Assembly (NCBI GenBank): GCA_037176905.1
Contig: JBBBWG010030599.1
Coordinates: 1 to 48,582, forward strand
Source: Azolla pinnata
Lineage: Eukaryota; Streptophyta; Polypodiopsida; Salviniales; Salviniaceae
Direction: 5' to 3'
DNA length: 48,582 nt
Shown: positions 11,507 through 23,700 of the stretch, piece by piece
Layout: each line of letters starts with the position of its first letter
How positions within the stretch are numbered: the first letter of the stretch is position 1
The notes under the pieces: model-generated
Databases searched by the model: none
The model's input: the letters and a program-made list of their open reading frames with translations, nothing else
Told to the model about the DNA's origin: nothing
Program-made: the position numbers and the translations under genes

Positions 11507-12183
11507 TTAGGATGAGCCAGTAGCAAGCCATTGGTTGAAAGCATGCAAGGTATTGATGCTTGATCGGTGGATGGATTGGGTGAAGTAGAGGAAGTGGGCC
11601 CAGGTGAAGTCGCGGAAGGCGCGCGGGTGCGTGTCGTCCACGAGCTCCGGAGGCGGGGACAGCGGCACGTGGAAGCCCGGGTTGAAGAAGAAGGCGACGG
11701 AGCGGCGGTCCTCGTGCTGGTTCACGAGCGCGCGGTGGAGACAGCTCTTGAAGCGACCGTTGGTGAGGGCCTGAAGGGGATGTTCAGAAGAGCCAATCAG
11801 TCTATAGTCGATCGATTAAACATAAATTCATGATGTTGTAAATAAATGTCAATCCATACATGAAACACATTTCATATCATGAAAATGGATAAAGGATATT
11901 ATAAATAAATGCCCCATACATGTACATTTAATATCTCTTTATAATATATAATCTCAAAAAGCTCTTAAACTTTCTAGAAGCCTTTACATGGATTTCTCTC
12001 TCTTCCACGCAAGATTTGATCAAACATAAATTCATGGTATTGTAAAATAGATGCCAATACATATACATTTAATATTATAAAGATTTGATTTATGATGTTG
12101 TACATAAATGGCAATACATATGCATTTAATATCTTTTTATTATATAATTTCGAAAAGTTTTGGAACTTTCTAGAAACCTCGAC

Positions 12184-12226
<43 letters not shown>

Positions 12227-13963
12227 GCACTAAGGGGCCCTCTTCTTGGTACTGTAGGAGTCGCAGAATCGTATAAATAACAGGGGGAGTTAATCACCTC
12301 GGTCCGCAATCAATCGAGGTAAACAACACCAGTAACAGAATCGAGGCAAGTGCAGGGGGACGCCTACCATGAGGGTGTCGCCGATGTTGACGACGAAAGC
12401 ATCGGCGCGGGGAGCGACGGTGTGCCAGCGGCGGCGGTGGAAGACCTGGAGGCCCGCGACGTGGTCCTGGTGGAGCAGCGTGAGGCCCGTGGGGTCGGTG
12501 TGGGGGCCCGTGCCGAACGTGAGCCACGGCTGCTGGCAAGTCGGGTAGTTGTTGAGGCGCAGGATGGAGCTGTGGTCGGGCTCGAAGTAGCGCCGCAGAG
12601 GCACGATCGACGCCCGTATACAATCAACCCTAATCCTCCTCCGAGTCGATGCTTCTCGATCACTTTCTTCGCCTTCTTCGGATTCGTCCGAATCGTCTGA
12701 TTCGTCCGATTCTTCTTCGACGAATTCATCTGTTTCGTCCGATTCTTCTTCGGATTCGTCTGATTCTTCTTCGCACGCAGATCCAGATGTGTTCGAAGAG
12801 GAATTCGATGGAGTCACCGATGACGATTTCTCCCTCATGAGCCCCAGCCGCAGGCCCGCGCCCAGAACATCCAGCACCTCCAATCCCAGCGCGATCATCG
12901 CGTCGCTGTATCGCTCCAGCGCCGCCGCGGCCCCGCGGCAACGTCGGTGCTGGCAACGATGATGCCCGCATGTACTACCGATAGCGACACAATCGCCATC
13001 ACCACAATCATCATCACCACAATCATCATCATCATCACCACCACAATCATCATCATCATCATCATCATCACCACAATCATCGTAGACTCTGCGGAAGAGG
13101 CCCGAGATGTTCGACTCTGGCGACGGCTGCAGCGAGAACGTCTCCTTCCACGGGAGCCGCGAAGAGAAGCGCGCCGTGAAGCTGCTCGCGTAGCCGAAGC
13201 TCTCCCCCACGCGCCTCTCCGCGCGCTGCTTCCTCGCCGCGGGGAGCTCGAAGAAGCGCCTCGAGCTCTCGTGCACTCGTCGGGTGAGCTCCTCCGGCAC
13301 TCCGTGGTTCACGATCTGGAAGAACCCGATCCCCGCGCCCGCTTCGTACGCCTGCTCCGCGATCTCCCTCATCGATCCCCAATCGTTCGATCTCCATTTC
13401 GACAGATCGATCGTTGGCACTACCTCCTCCTCCTCATTTCCTCCTTCTGATTCCTCCTCCTCCTCCTCCTCCTCCTCCTCCTTTGATTCTTTGCCTTGAT
13501 CAGCTCCTAGGCTTAATGCTCCCAGTGCTGTAGTTACCAGCGATGATCCGCCTGATTCGACGCCGCTTCTCGACGTCGCGCCGACGGAGGAATAATTAGC
13601 CGGCGGAGGATGATGATGGTGTCCCTCCGGCCAGATGAATGCAGGGGGTATGCTTGCCGCGAGCTTCAAGAAGGCCGGATCGAACACCAGCTTGCCGGAA
13701 GAAGAATTCGATTCAGAAGGATTCGAAGAAGGAGTTGAAGAAGGATTTGAAGAAGGATTTGAAGAAGGATCTGAGGAAGATGATGACATTGAATCTGATG
13801 ACATTGATGGTGGTGGTGATGATGATGATGATGATGATGATGAACGGGGAATTAGCAGCTGATGATCAGACTGTTGAGGGTAAAGATGCTGCTGCTGATT
13901 ATACTGCCACTGGTGCCGCCATTGATGAGTGCTTGCAGCAACTGATGCTGCTTCCACTGCCAT
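11507..13963 (-). CDS. Gibberellin 20-oxidase-like 2OG-Fe(II) dioxygenase with acidic inserts
   Basis: Exon 1 is 13963-12368 (532 codons) and exon 2 is 11770-11507, joined by an ATG/GTAGGC donor and CCTTCAG acceptor in phase 0, giving about 619 aa. GA20-oxidases oxidise C-20 of gibberellin precursors in the cytosol using 2-oxoglutarate, Fe(II) and O2. Visible signatures: IPPAFIWPEG (residues 105-114), the DIOX_N region with GFFQIVNHGV (213-222), FSSRLPWKETFSL (266-278), NNYPTCQQP (471-479), HTD iron ligands H488 and D490, distal His in SCLHRAL (about 544), and R-x-S at about 554-556 for 2-oxoglutarate. The junction before ALTNGR is a conserved family intron position. The usual length is near 370-390 aa. 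The excess comes from Ser/Pro and Glu runs (41-90, 159-180), an Asp/Cys/His insert (about 296-343) and a Ser/Glu/Asp insert (about 379-450). Insert 1 could be an unrecognised intron. Among 2OG oxidases the LPWKET motif favours GA20ox. The substrate is inferred. Confidence 0.86.
11771..12367 (-). other. Intron of the GA20ox-like gene, with TA microsatellite
   Basis: A 597-bp AT-rich intron. It holds a pure TA tract at about 12186-12221 and two diverged copies of a roughly 115-bp block (ATACATNTNCATTTAATATCT followed by CTTTCTAGAA), near 11915-12000 and 12055-12180. No coding potential beyond TA-derived frames. Confidence 0.75.
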
Positions 13964-13974
13964 TGCTTCTCTCT

Positions 13975-14190
13975 CCCTAAACCCTAAACCCTAAACCCTA
14001 AACCCTAAAACCCTAAAACCCTAAAACCCTAAACCCTAAAACCCTAAACCCCTAAAACCCTAAACCCTAAACCCTTAAACCCTAAACCTTAAACCCTTAA
14101 ACCCTTAAACCCCGAACCCTAAAACCCTGAGCCCTTGAACCCTGAACCCTAAAACCCTGAGCCCTTAAACCCTGAACCCTAACCCTAACT
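13975..14190 (-). repeat. Telomere-type TTTAGGG array at the GA20ox-like start
   Basis: The plus strand reads CCCTAAA with CCCTAAAA, CCCTTAAA and CCCTGAA variants for about 215 bp, so the gene's coding strand carries the TTTAGGG form. The first unit lies only about 12 bp upstream of the ATG at 13963. The array is purest near the gene and decays outwards. It is either an interstitial telomeric repeat or an expanded telo-box. Confidence 0.95.
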
Positions 14191-14618
14191 AGTCGGTGCA
14201 GGAAGAAGGTTCAACCCACAGTATTGTGCAAAGTATAAGTTGATGAAGAGAAGAAGAAATGGCACAAAACGGATGAAGGATTAATCCGAATGGAGTGCAT
14301 ACAATCTGGTGATGGCCAACAAACACATGATTCCTTATGACTGGTAACTTAAGCTTATCGTGGTAACTAACTAACTAACCAACCAACTAACTAACTAACT
14401 AACTAACCAACCAACCAACCAACTAACTAACTAACTAATAACTAGCTAAACAGCCTTGCACTCAACTCTCTCAAAGGATCTGCAATCAGCTGATTCAGGA
14501 GATTAGGAGGATGATTATATAGAGCCTTGTTGATGGCTTTAGTATCTCTGCTTGCTGCTCTGTTTGCCTCTCCTCCCCCATTACATATTTATACATAGAG
14601 ACATGTGTATCTATGACA

Positions 14619-14655
<37 letters not shown>

Positions 14656-15322
14656 GAAAGAAAGAAAGACTTAGAAGAGAGGTTCTTTCACTTTGATACC
14701 GTTTCAGATATGCTTTGCACGAATTTTTGTTGGCTTCCTCTCATTAGGAAATTAGTATATTTTGCTCGGGCAAATCGAATCTTGGGGAGATCGCTCGATT
14801 GTCGGTCTACGGCAGTTCGTCTGTTTGTTGGCATTAATGAGTAGGTTAATAGAATCTGCTGCTGCTTCTGCTGTTGTTGCTTCTGCTGCTGGTATAGAGC
14901 CTAGTATAACACAATGCAATACTGTAGATGCATGATTTGATGTTGCATACGATACGATTTTGTGTCGTAGAAGATGAAAGAGAGGATAAACATTGCTGGT
15001 CATAGGTGACAAAAAAACTAGACAAGTGTGCGATCGACAGACGCTTTCGCTGCATATATATACATATACGTATCGAACCATATCGAAACACACTTGTCGA
15101 CAAAACAAACCAAACCCCAAAACGATCTCGGATGCGTAAAGCAAAAGGGCAGAAGTACTGCTAGGCAACAAAAACGCAGATACGACTGTCTGGAATGTAA
15201 TAATCATCATTGGAATTCCAGGGAAGCCGCGACAAATCTACAGCCCCTGTGAACCTAAACGATGAATAAAGAATCTATACGCGCAGTTGATCAGAGTACA
15301 TCTTAACACGATATTGGTGGTG

Positions 15323-15355
<33 letters not shown>

Positions 15356-16560
15356 CTGCTCTGACTTATGTACACTGGGTCCAGCATCTGTGTACAGTGC
15401 ATACATGCATCAGATTCTATCTATCTAGCTAGTTATGATCTTTATGCAGTTACATATAACTCCTGCATTCTGCTGGATTCAATCTAGTGGCCCAAGTTCT
15501 TTCCCCAGTCGCACGATGATGATGCATGCAATCATTCTCCTTCCCTCAGTAGGGCATGCATATATACTCCTGACGCTTCTTCGCTTCCGATCGTGAATGA
15601 TTTAATATCAGGGATCAAGCTGGGTTATTCGGACATTGATCCATCAGCCACATGATGAAATTGGGCACGGTATCTGATTCGGAGCGAGTCGACAATATCA
15701 TACTCTAAATCATACTCAAAATCTACTGCAGATCTCTACGCATCCTAGAGACAAGAGATCGGTCCCAGACACAATTAAAGAAAGATATATTAACGTCTTC
15801 TAAACCCCGAAATCGGCCGATCTAGATATATATTCTATCGATCTATTCGATATATGTAGATTAGAGAGCAGCAGCAGCTGGGCCGATTCGAGCAACAACA
15901 CACGCCTAATCGCATTCGGTCCCTAATTTCGATGACGAATTCCAAAAAGGGCACGAATGGTACATAAGCCAGAATGTCAGTTGTACAAGCTTGTGCTTCC
16001 CAATGGACAAGAATCCTCCATAATTTTCTATTGCCAATTCTGATGTCGTGTCAAAACGATATCACGTGAGTCGCCATGATTCGTATATAATTGAATCATG
16101 TTATACTTGAATCAAGTAGGATTTGAGCTCAGAAGCCCTCAATAATTGGAGCATTCTAAGTTTCTCTCAATATATATGCAATGCATGCATAGCTAGGTAG
16201 ATCGATTGCACCCATCAATCCATCTATGCATCTACTGTGGTGAGTATACATAGAATATATATGTGTTTGTGATGCCACTTGTCTCCTATCTATCTATCTA
16301 TCAATCTATCTATCTATCTATCTATCAATCTATCAATCTATCAATCTATGATCACATGAAAGACAAAAAAATCCAATCAAAAAGATGCATGACTGACACT
16401 CTGTACATATTGAACGAAAGCGATGGCACACACGTAGATATGCAGATAGACACAGACAGATTACGATAGATATCGTGCATGACATACGATTCGTCGGATT
16501 CTTGTGAACTTTTTCTTTCTTGTCTTCTTTTACCGACACGAATGGCACATCAAGCAAAGA
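14191..16560. other. Upstream region of GA20ox-like gene, microsatellite-rich
   Basis: No gene is supported. It contains an AACT/AACC tetranucleotide array (about 14365-14450), GA repeats (about 14620-14668), GGT then AGT runs (about 15314-15354) and a TCTA array with TCAA interruptions (about 16285-16350). Regulatory sequence for the dioxygenase may lie in the first part, but I identified no specific site. Confidence 0.6.
16285..16350 (+). repeat. (TCTA)n microsatellite
   Basis: Tetranucleotide TCTA repeats interrupted by TCAATCTA units. The open frame across it (SIYQSIYLSIYQSI...) is an artefact of the repeat. Confidence 0.9.
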
Positions 16561-17900
16561 GGAAGATAGCTACAGCCTCTACAAAGCCACCAATTTTGGT
16601 GGAAACTGGAGAACGCGCCTCGGCGTGCTCGCTTGGATTAGCAATTAGAGACAATTGATCACCAAACATTGTCTAACCAAATTGTGAATTCATTTTAGCG
16701 CTCACCGAATAAAACATTACAAACAATTAATGCAGAATCTTATCTTCCACTAAAACCCAGTTAATTCTGCTAGAATTTGATTCTATTCCTACTCACTTCC
16801 CGCTAAAATGATCCTAATCCACTTCCTTACCATATTTGATTAGCAGGTGTTAGCAGTTTTAGAATTTAATTAATTGATGAATGCATCAGCGTGTGTGTTA
16901 ATCAAGTACTTGAACGCTAATTAATTAGTTAATTTGATGCTAATTGAACTCACGATTAATTGATTTGGTATTAATCAATCGATTTGTGCGTTAAGCTTCA
17001 AACTATGCATTAATTTGTAATTTCTAGTTTTTTGTAGGCGTTGCAATGTAAGTTATAATTTTGTTAGACATTTTTTGGTAATTTTCCCTTAGTATGTTAT
17101 TATGGTTTTCAAGCGCATTGATTGGTCAACGTTTCTTCAAATAGAATTCGACACATATTTAGACTCATGTCAAATTTAATGTGACTAAGTGCCAAATTTA
17201 CTGCTAATTTAACACTCATTTTACTTTAACATAGGCGTGACCCTATTACACTGCTTTTGTGTCACATGCAAGATTTGAACACGTGACCTCATTGATGTGG
17301 TCTAATCTAATCTAATCGATCAGTCAAATATAGAATTATATGATATAAATAGTAATATATATATAGTACTAATAAGTCATACTGCTACATAAAGCTATTT
17401 CTTCATGATGTTCTCCATCTAATATGTATATATTTATATCCATTTACATATAAATATGATGTATGTAAGCATATACATATGACTATCCATGTATGCATGT
17501 ATATTTAATTGAATATCCATGTATTCATGTATATTTGGATAAATATACATGTATGTATGCATATACAGATGAATATGCATCATACATGTACATGTACACA
17601 TGAATATTCATTTATGTATGTACATTTAAAATAATTTATATATATATATATATGCATATACAAGTAAATATATAGGTGAATACATGCTAATGTGCAGTTG
17701 CTATGCAGCTACCATGCAACTACTATGCAACAAGTATCAGACTATTGTGCAGCTAGGTATATACAGATGAATATGTATCATGTCATAGAATATATAAAAG
17801 CCGTCGTCAATATGTACCGATTGTTCGAGGTGCGAATCCAATACTTTAAGATATAACATATTATTATTAATCTTTATAATACCTTATTTCTTATAATTTA
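16560..17900. other. AT-rich intergenic DNA
   Basis: No gene seen. From about 17415 to 17780 the sequence is dominated by imperfect repeats of ATACATG, TATGCAT and TGTATATTT with spacings of about 35-45 bp. GCAAGATTTGAACACGTGACC at about 17268-17288 resembles a tRNA B-box on the minus strand, but I found no matching A-box. Confidence 0.5.
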
Positions 17901-18054
17901 TATCATTGTTAAAATATACTTATTATATGTTATGTTATACTAACATACCTTTTTGCGCGATGTCAACCAGCTTGCATTGTCTTTCGGGTTCACGTACTAC
18001 CGCCAAGTGGCATGCTTACATGCATGCCAAGTGGCGGGCATGCGTGAATTGCAT

Positions 18055-18950
18055 ATACTATATAAGGGGCTATCACCTTGGGCTATCACCCTCATTGAAC
18101 CATTCTAGTTTAACACCGGTTGTTGACACTTTTGTACTTCGAGTCTCTTGATAATTATCATTTTATCTTCTTGTTTTCAATTTATCTTGTCCTTGTCAGA
18201 TTCTTGTCTTCCGAGTTTATCATTTTTTTACGAGCTTTGGCCGTAATAGTTTGAACCAGAATATTAACTTTCTTTTTGTTCGAGTATTTTATCAAAGTCT
18301 TTTTATAACAATAGAGACGGTTAGCAAGCAAGAGTATAATCGTATTCTATCTAAGCTCCACCTTTTAAATACAAAATTTGTCGCATTAGAACAAGAGAAT
18401 CAAAAGCAAGTTATTGTTGAAAAAACATATTTATTGCAAGAAGCACTCTCTAAAAGAGTTTAAGTGCTCGAATTAATTGTATTATCTTTTCGATTACAAG
18501 GTTCAACATTATAAAGTTTGATAAAGGAACCAAATATTAATTTACTCGCAAAGTTTGATGGTACACACTCATAGTTTCAAGGTTTTTTAAATAAAGTGTA
18601 CTTAGTAATTAATATGCATCCCAATAAATATTCAAATGATACATCTTAAGTAGGGTTGGTTCGAACATTGTTGACAAGAACTGCTCTAGTCTGACTTTCA
18701 CCATTACTAAATCTCTCCTATTAGAGAACTTTGAAACATTTATTACTAAGTTTCAAAGATTGCATCAAAATGATCGATTTGCCTCAACCTACGCAACAAA
18801 CTTCTGCGTTCTTGCTTGCGATATTCCGTGAGGTGAAGCAACATTAATTGATTTATTCCGATCTAGCCTTGTAATGATGTATAGAGTAGTATGCAAACAG
18901 TCTGGTGCTAATGAGATCTTGTGCCACAATCACAAATCTCTACCCTAAAC
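18055..18950 (+). mobile_element. Decayed LTR retrotransposon: promoter and gag remnant
   Basis: CTATATAAGGGGC at about 18059 starts an LTR-like leader rich in CTTGTC and ends near TACGAGCTTTGG (about 18230). Downstream, frame-broken gag-like protein is readable: a coiled stretch QEYNRILSKLHLLNTKF (about 18325-18380), FDGTHS-type sequence (about 18555), then LLENFETFITKFQRLHQNDR and ASTYATNFCVLACDIP (about 18720-18830). This pattern matches the capsid region of plant LTR-element gag. No pol sequence follows. A related LTR-like leader lies at about 19570-19745. Confidence 0.6.
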
Positions 18951-19008
18951 AGGCATATGACTCGGAAGACATTAGACAACAATGAGACCGGTCTGTTCAG
19001 CTTCAGCA

Positions 19009-19039
<31 letters not shown>

Positions 19040-19560
19040 CTCCTTGTTCACTTGCTTCCATTGCCCACAAGTTGTGGTTCTTGAGGAGTAGAGAGAGCTT
19101 CATTTGCCCTGCCAAAAACATGTATGAGGCGTGGGTCATAACATTAAACTGGTAATCAAAAGAGACCCAGCAAACATCATCCTCCTCCTCCTCATTCTCC
19201 ACCTCCTCCTTTTGTTGATTCCATTCCCTTTTTTGCAGGGATCAAGACAGATAGACAGACAGACAGACGATGCTTCCAATCTACAACAAGGTGCATCAAA
19301 AATACGCAGGGAATCAATGAGGAATCCAAAGTCGAGTGAGTAAGCAAGCACAAGGGGTGGTTCTAAAAGTCCAAGGATTTTTCATTGATGAAAGGCTGCT
19401 CCCCCAGATGATGATGATATCGTCAATCGATCAAACAGAAGAGAACAAAAGCACAACGAGAGAGATTAAACGAGATGGGAGCTTACCCTAGTGCTTGCAA
19501 GCTACTGGCCCTGCTTCTTTCTTCTTCTTCTTCTTTTTTTCCTTGTGATTGTGGTTAAGA
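18950..19560. other. Repeat-bearing intergenic stretch
   Basis: It contains TTC runs (about 19012-19043 and 19518-19535), a CTC run near 19180 and a CAGA run near 19250-19268. A minus frame (19202-18972) includes SFDYQFNVMTHASYMFLAGQ and looks faintly protein-like, but it ends in poly-Glu from the TTC run. I do not call a gene. Confidence 0.4.
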
Positions 19561-19564
19561 AGCA

Positions 19565-19745
19565 CTGAGACTTATAAATAAGTGATTCCTCATTCATTAG
19601 AACTTATTCGGTTTAACGTCAATCTTCGAAGCTCTTGTACTCCAAGTTTCTAGATAACTTAATATCTTGTCTTTTTGTTCTTTTATTTTCTTATGCTTGT
19701 CCTAGTCTTGTCTTCGAGCTCTGTCATTACATACGAGCCATATGT
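19565..19745 (+). mobile_element. LTR-like leader, second copy of the 18060 family
   Basis: ACTTATAAATAAGTG is followed by CTCTTGTACTCCAAGTTTC, ATCTTGTCTTTTTG, TTGTCCTAGTCTTGTCTTCGAG and ATACGAGCC. The same succession (TATAA; TTGTACTTCGAGTCTC; ATCTTCTTG; TTGTCCTTGTCAGATTCTTG; TACGAGC) occurs at 18060-18240. Two related LTR leaders about 1.5 kb apart may be the ends of one deleted element. Confidence 0.5.
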
Positions 19746-19749
19746 GCAT

Positions 19750-20720
19750 TTTCTTACTAATCTAGTCATCAATTCATTCAATCATGCATTTAGGTAAACA
19801 AACCATGCACCCAATCACGCATCGCTTCATTCTTTCATCTCTAAATGAATAAATTCCAGTTAGATTTAGGTCGAAATTTCAATCACTTAAAGCCTTCTCT
19901 CCGTCACTTACTTTCATGTCAATAACAACAAACAGTTCACATATAAATTTGAGAATATTTCCTTGATCGATGACATCGATACAAATCACAGCTTCACATT
20001 TGCAGTGATGTTTCACACTGATCCACTTTCATCGTCTATCTTATATTACAAGAAGAGGGATTTGTCATTGGGCATATCTGTGCAATGTATAAAAACGACA
20101 ATGAAGAAAGATATTTTAACATCTTCCTAACAGCCCGAAAGGATCCTAAACACAAGATTGCATCTCAATGCATCGTCTCAACCATGGGAAAAGTAAAATA
20201 AATAGAATGAAAGATGCTTAAGGTATCTAATAATTTCATCAGGGAAACAACATGAGATGGTTTTACCAATTGACATTTGCCTTGGTATATCAATAGAATG
20301 GTGAATTTGCTATAAATATCATCTACATACATGATGTATTCCTTGATGTTGAACTGCCTGGTCGTGAGTCATTGGCTATCATCGCTGCTTGTACTAAATA
20401 GTACCAAATGGACCACATTTTTTGATTCAATGGAATGAGCTCATACATTTTCAAATTTCTCAAGCAGCCTAAGCAACTCTATTCTCATAACATGTTTGGT
20501 TTTTTCAGTGTGGATCAGTAAACCCTTCATCATTAACCTGTCCCAGATACGGCTTCCAATTGATTCCAAGCTCTACATTGGTTACCAAGGCAGACATTTT
20601 TGGTAAAGCACAAGTGATCCACGTTTTTCCAGGTTATAATGTAAGAATATAAGATTTACAAAACAAACTTATTATTTGGCTGAGTTAGATATGATACCTA
20701 TATTCTCTAGTTAGTGCTTC
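19750..20720. other. Intergenic DNA, nothing recognised
   Basis: AT-rich sequence without long frames or obvious repeats. The far end probably includes the 3' UTR of the minus-strand NUMOD3 gene. Confidence 0.5.
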
Positions 20721-20721
20721 T

Positions 20722-23700
20722 TCAGTGTATGTCCTGATCCTTTCCCATCACTAAATTATCCAATGGTTGTCTATGCCTTTGTCGAGTTGTTGATTCAATA
20801 GAGTGAACAGCTTCAGCAAGTAATCTTCTAGTTTCTAAGAGAGGAGCTAAGGCACTCTTGTCCTTTGTCACCACTGCTTCAAGAGCCTTTGCTGCTTCCT
20901 CGGCTTGTGCTATGAGAACCCTGATCAGATACGAAATCAGACATTCAGAGAGCACAACCACAATCTTGAATTCAAAGATGACTATGTTCTCCGACTTCCC
21001 ACAGAATTTGAACCACATCTTTGACTATTTATTGAAAATTTGCAAGAAACTTCTCCCGTGTCAGCATTTTCCATAAAATGGGGAGCAATACTTGATAAGT
21101 CAGAGAAGATTAGGCTTATTTCAGGGTTTTGTGGAAAATAAGAAACAGTTTTTGTAAAATTTCGGAGAAGTAAAGTGTTTCATGAGATGGAGGGATATGT
21201 TGGAAAACCTCTAGTCTTATTTTGGGGTTTCCTGAAAAAGGAGAAATAGTTCTGGTAAAATTTTCTTTATATTGATAGAAAAGTAGATTTTTCACGTTAA
21301 CATCAGTCACTAAACCAGTAGTTATGGAGCTCAAACCATGCCCTAACCCTTCAGATGACAGACATTTCCACTAAGAGAAATATTAAGTGAAATTTTCATG
21401 AAGTTCCCAAACTTCATTTTCTGGCTCTTGTAGTGCACATTATGCAATAGTGAGGAATCAACTAATCTTCTTGTGAGATTTACTAAAACTATTCAAAAAT
21501 CAAATGTGGAATATTATTTTCTTTGAAAAGATCAATGGCAACACCTACCTTGCACGTTCGGTGACATCTCTCCTCTTTATCTCTTCTAATGCAACACGCT
21601 TGGCTCGCATTGATTTGAGCTTCTCAAGTTTCATCTCTGCCTCGGAATCTTTGTATGTGCGCATACCTCGATTTACAGTGGTGGTTGTCCTTCGCATTAA
21701 TGCATCCTTGGAAACTCCAGTATGAGATTTAGTCTTATGTACAGGACGATGATGTGCATATTTCTTCTGAGATCTTGGGTTGGATAAAGTTGCAGTACGT
21801 TTCTTCTCAGCATTAACTACACCTTGCTTCACTGTCTCCCTATAACTCTGTCAACATTCACAATATGACTCATTTCAGCACATCATGATATATGACCACG
21901 CTAAACGCATGACCCAACAAATAAGCCTTCACTAAATAATCTTACAGGATCAGACCATTTGGCTTTGATTGCTTCAGATATTTTCAACCGATGTTCTGTC
22001 GATAGGTTTCCCCGCCGTACCACCTCTCGATTTTTCTTCTCAGGCTTGGATGCAGATCGAAGACACCGCCTAATAGAGATATAACTATCCCATTCATAAC
22101 TGGTTTCCCCTTCTTCACCTTTTCTAGCAGCCTCAGCAATCATACTCTTCCATTCGATGACGCACATTTCTTGTATTGTTTTTATCCTTCTCTTCTCCTT
22201 CCATGCATTTCTTATCCCAATCTTTCTTTTCAACAAAGTTTCAGGCCTGCATACAAAATACTGGATGATTAGAGACAATAGTTTAGTTTCTATCAGGAAG
22301 TGAGAATGTGCTGCCAAGACTGAGGACTTGTTCTCAAACTAATAAATTCACAGACAATATCATGGAAAGGGACTTTTCGTATTCTATCCTCATGGAATCC
22401 AGCACCATTATGTAGTTGAACAAAAACTCAATTTTCTTCTAAAATGTCACGGAAGGTTTTAATTTTCATGTCACTGATACTTACATTTCCATGACAACCA
22501 CAGGTCATGGGATGAGGAGCGAATCATATGCATGCTTCTAATCCTGTCATTCATACTCCAATCATATCGTGACAGCATAGAAAATCATGCAGTGCTATCC
22601 AGGTGACCTTACAATAACTTTGAAAGAATATGACAAGGAAGCAAGTAAGACTAACAAGTGAACCTCAATAAAGAAGGTATTATGCTGCTCAAGTTTCACG
22701 AAGCATACCGAGTTTTAACTCCCTCAGCTTGACGGCGTAATCTTTCCCGTAACTAAATTTCAATAGAATATATTTGATTTGTCAATCACTCCAAATCATT
22801 CACAATATGGAGAAATAGAAGGAACACCAACAAACCCAGCACATGTTCACCTTGGGATCTTGCATCTTCATTGTGACACTCTCCCGGATACGGTTTTTTG
22901 TCTCTGTTGAAAGAAAGATGAAGTTGAGAAAAGCGAAGGATAAAAAGGATTAAGAAAATGAGAAATTACAGCGCATACAACACCTTCTGAGTGCTGCTTC
23001 CCCTTGTTCCATGGAGATTTGCCTTTGTTTGCAATGCTTATTCGCTGTCGCCTTAGCTTCTCCTTGGCCTCAAGATTTATTGATGAATCATCCTTACAAA
23101 AAGGAAGGAGATGAAGAAGAAGAAGAAGAAAAAGGGAAACTTGATGAAAAGATGAATTTCAGCTAGGTTTGAAGCATCAAGAGCAAGTAGAAATAATGCT
23201 GTTAAGACATACTTTGGCTAAAATGGCTGATTCTTCACTGATTTCCCCAGGACATCCTGGTAATAAACAACCTGACACATTGCCATAAATTATTCCAAGT
23301 AATTGGCCTTAAATTCTTATTAAAAACCCCTTTACTCGTGTTCTTCAAAACTTTTGTATGCATCGTTTTAATACGAATAGGGTGTATGTGTATGCCTGTT
23401 TTTTTCACAAAATTCCACAGATATGAGAGTACACACACAGAAGGATATTGTCTCATGAGGTTAACACAACATAACAAGATACCATCACGCGTTTAGTTTC
23501 CACAATAAACCCAAATGCACGTGATATACAATTTTGTATTTAGTGACCCCCAAATCCCATCTAAGAAGCTTTTCCCATATGCACATCCATAATGAGGTCC
23601 GATTACCAAATAATATACCTGTTATATTTTACCTTCATTTCTTTCATTTAGAAGAGCTATGGTGTCATTGATGTTGCCTAAACATTTATCCATTTCCAAG

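Noticed and set aside
12895..13862. Met/Ile/Val/Thr-rich frames opposite the GA20ox-like exon
   Set aside because: Shadows of the CAT/GAT and TCC repeats and of GC-rich coding sequence in other frames.
17268..17288. tRNA gene or SINE on the minus strand
   Set aside because: Only a B-box-like GTTCAAATCTTGC is present; no A-box at the right distance was found.
18251..18463. 70-codon frame as an independent gene
   Set aside because: It is continuous with gag-like sequence downstream and an LTR-like leader upstream, so it was assigned to a decayed retroelement.
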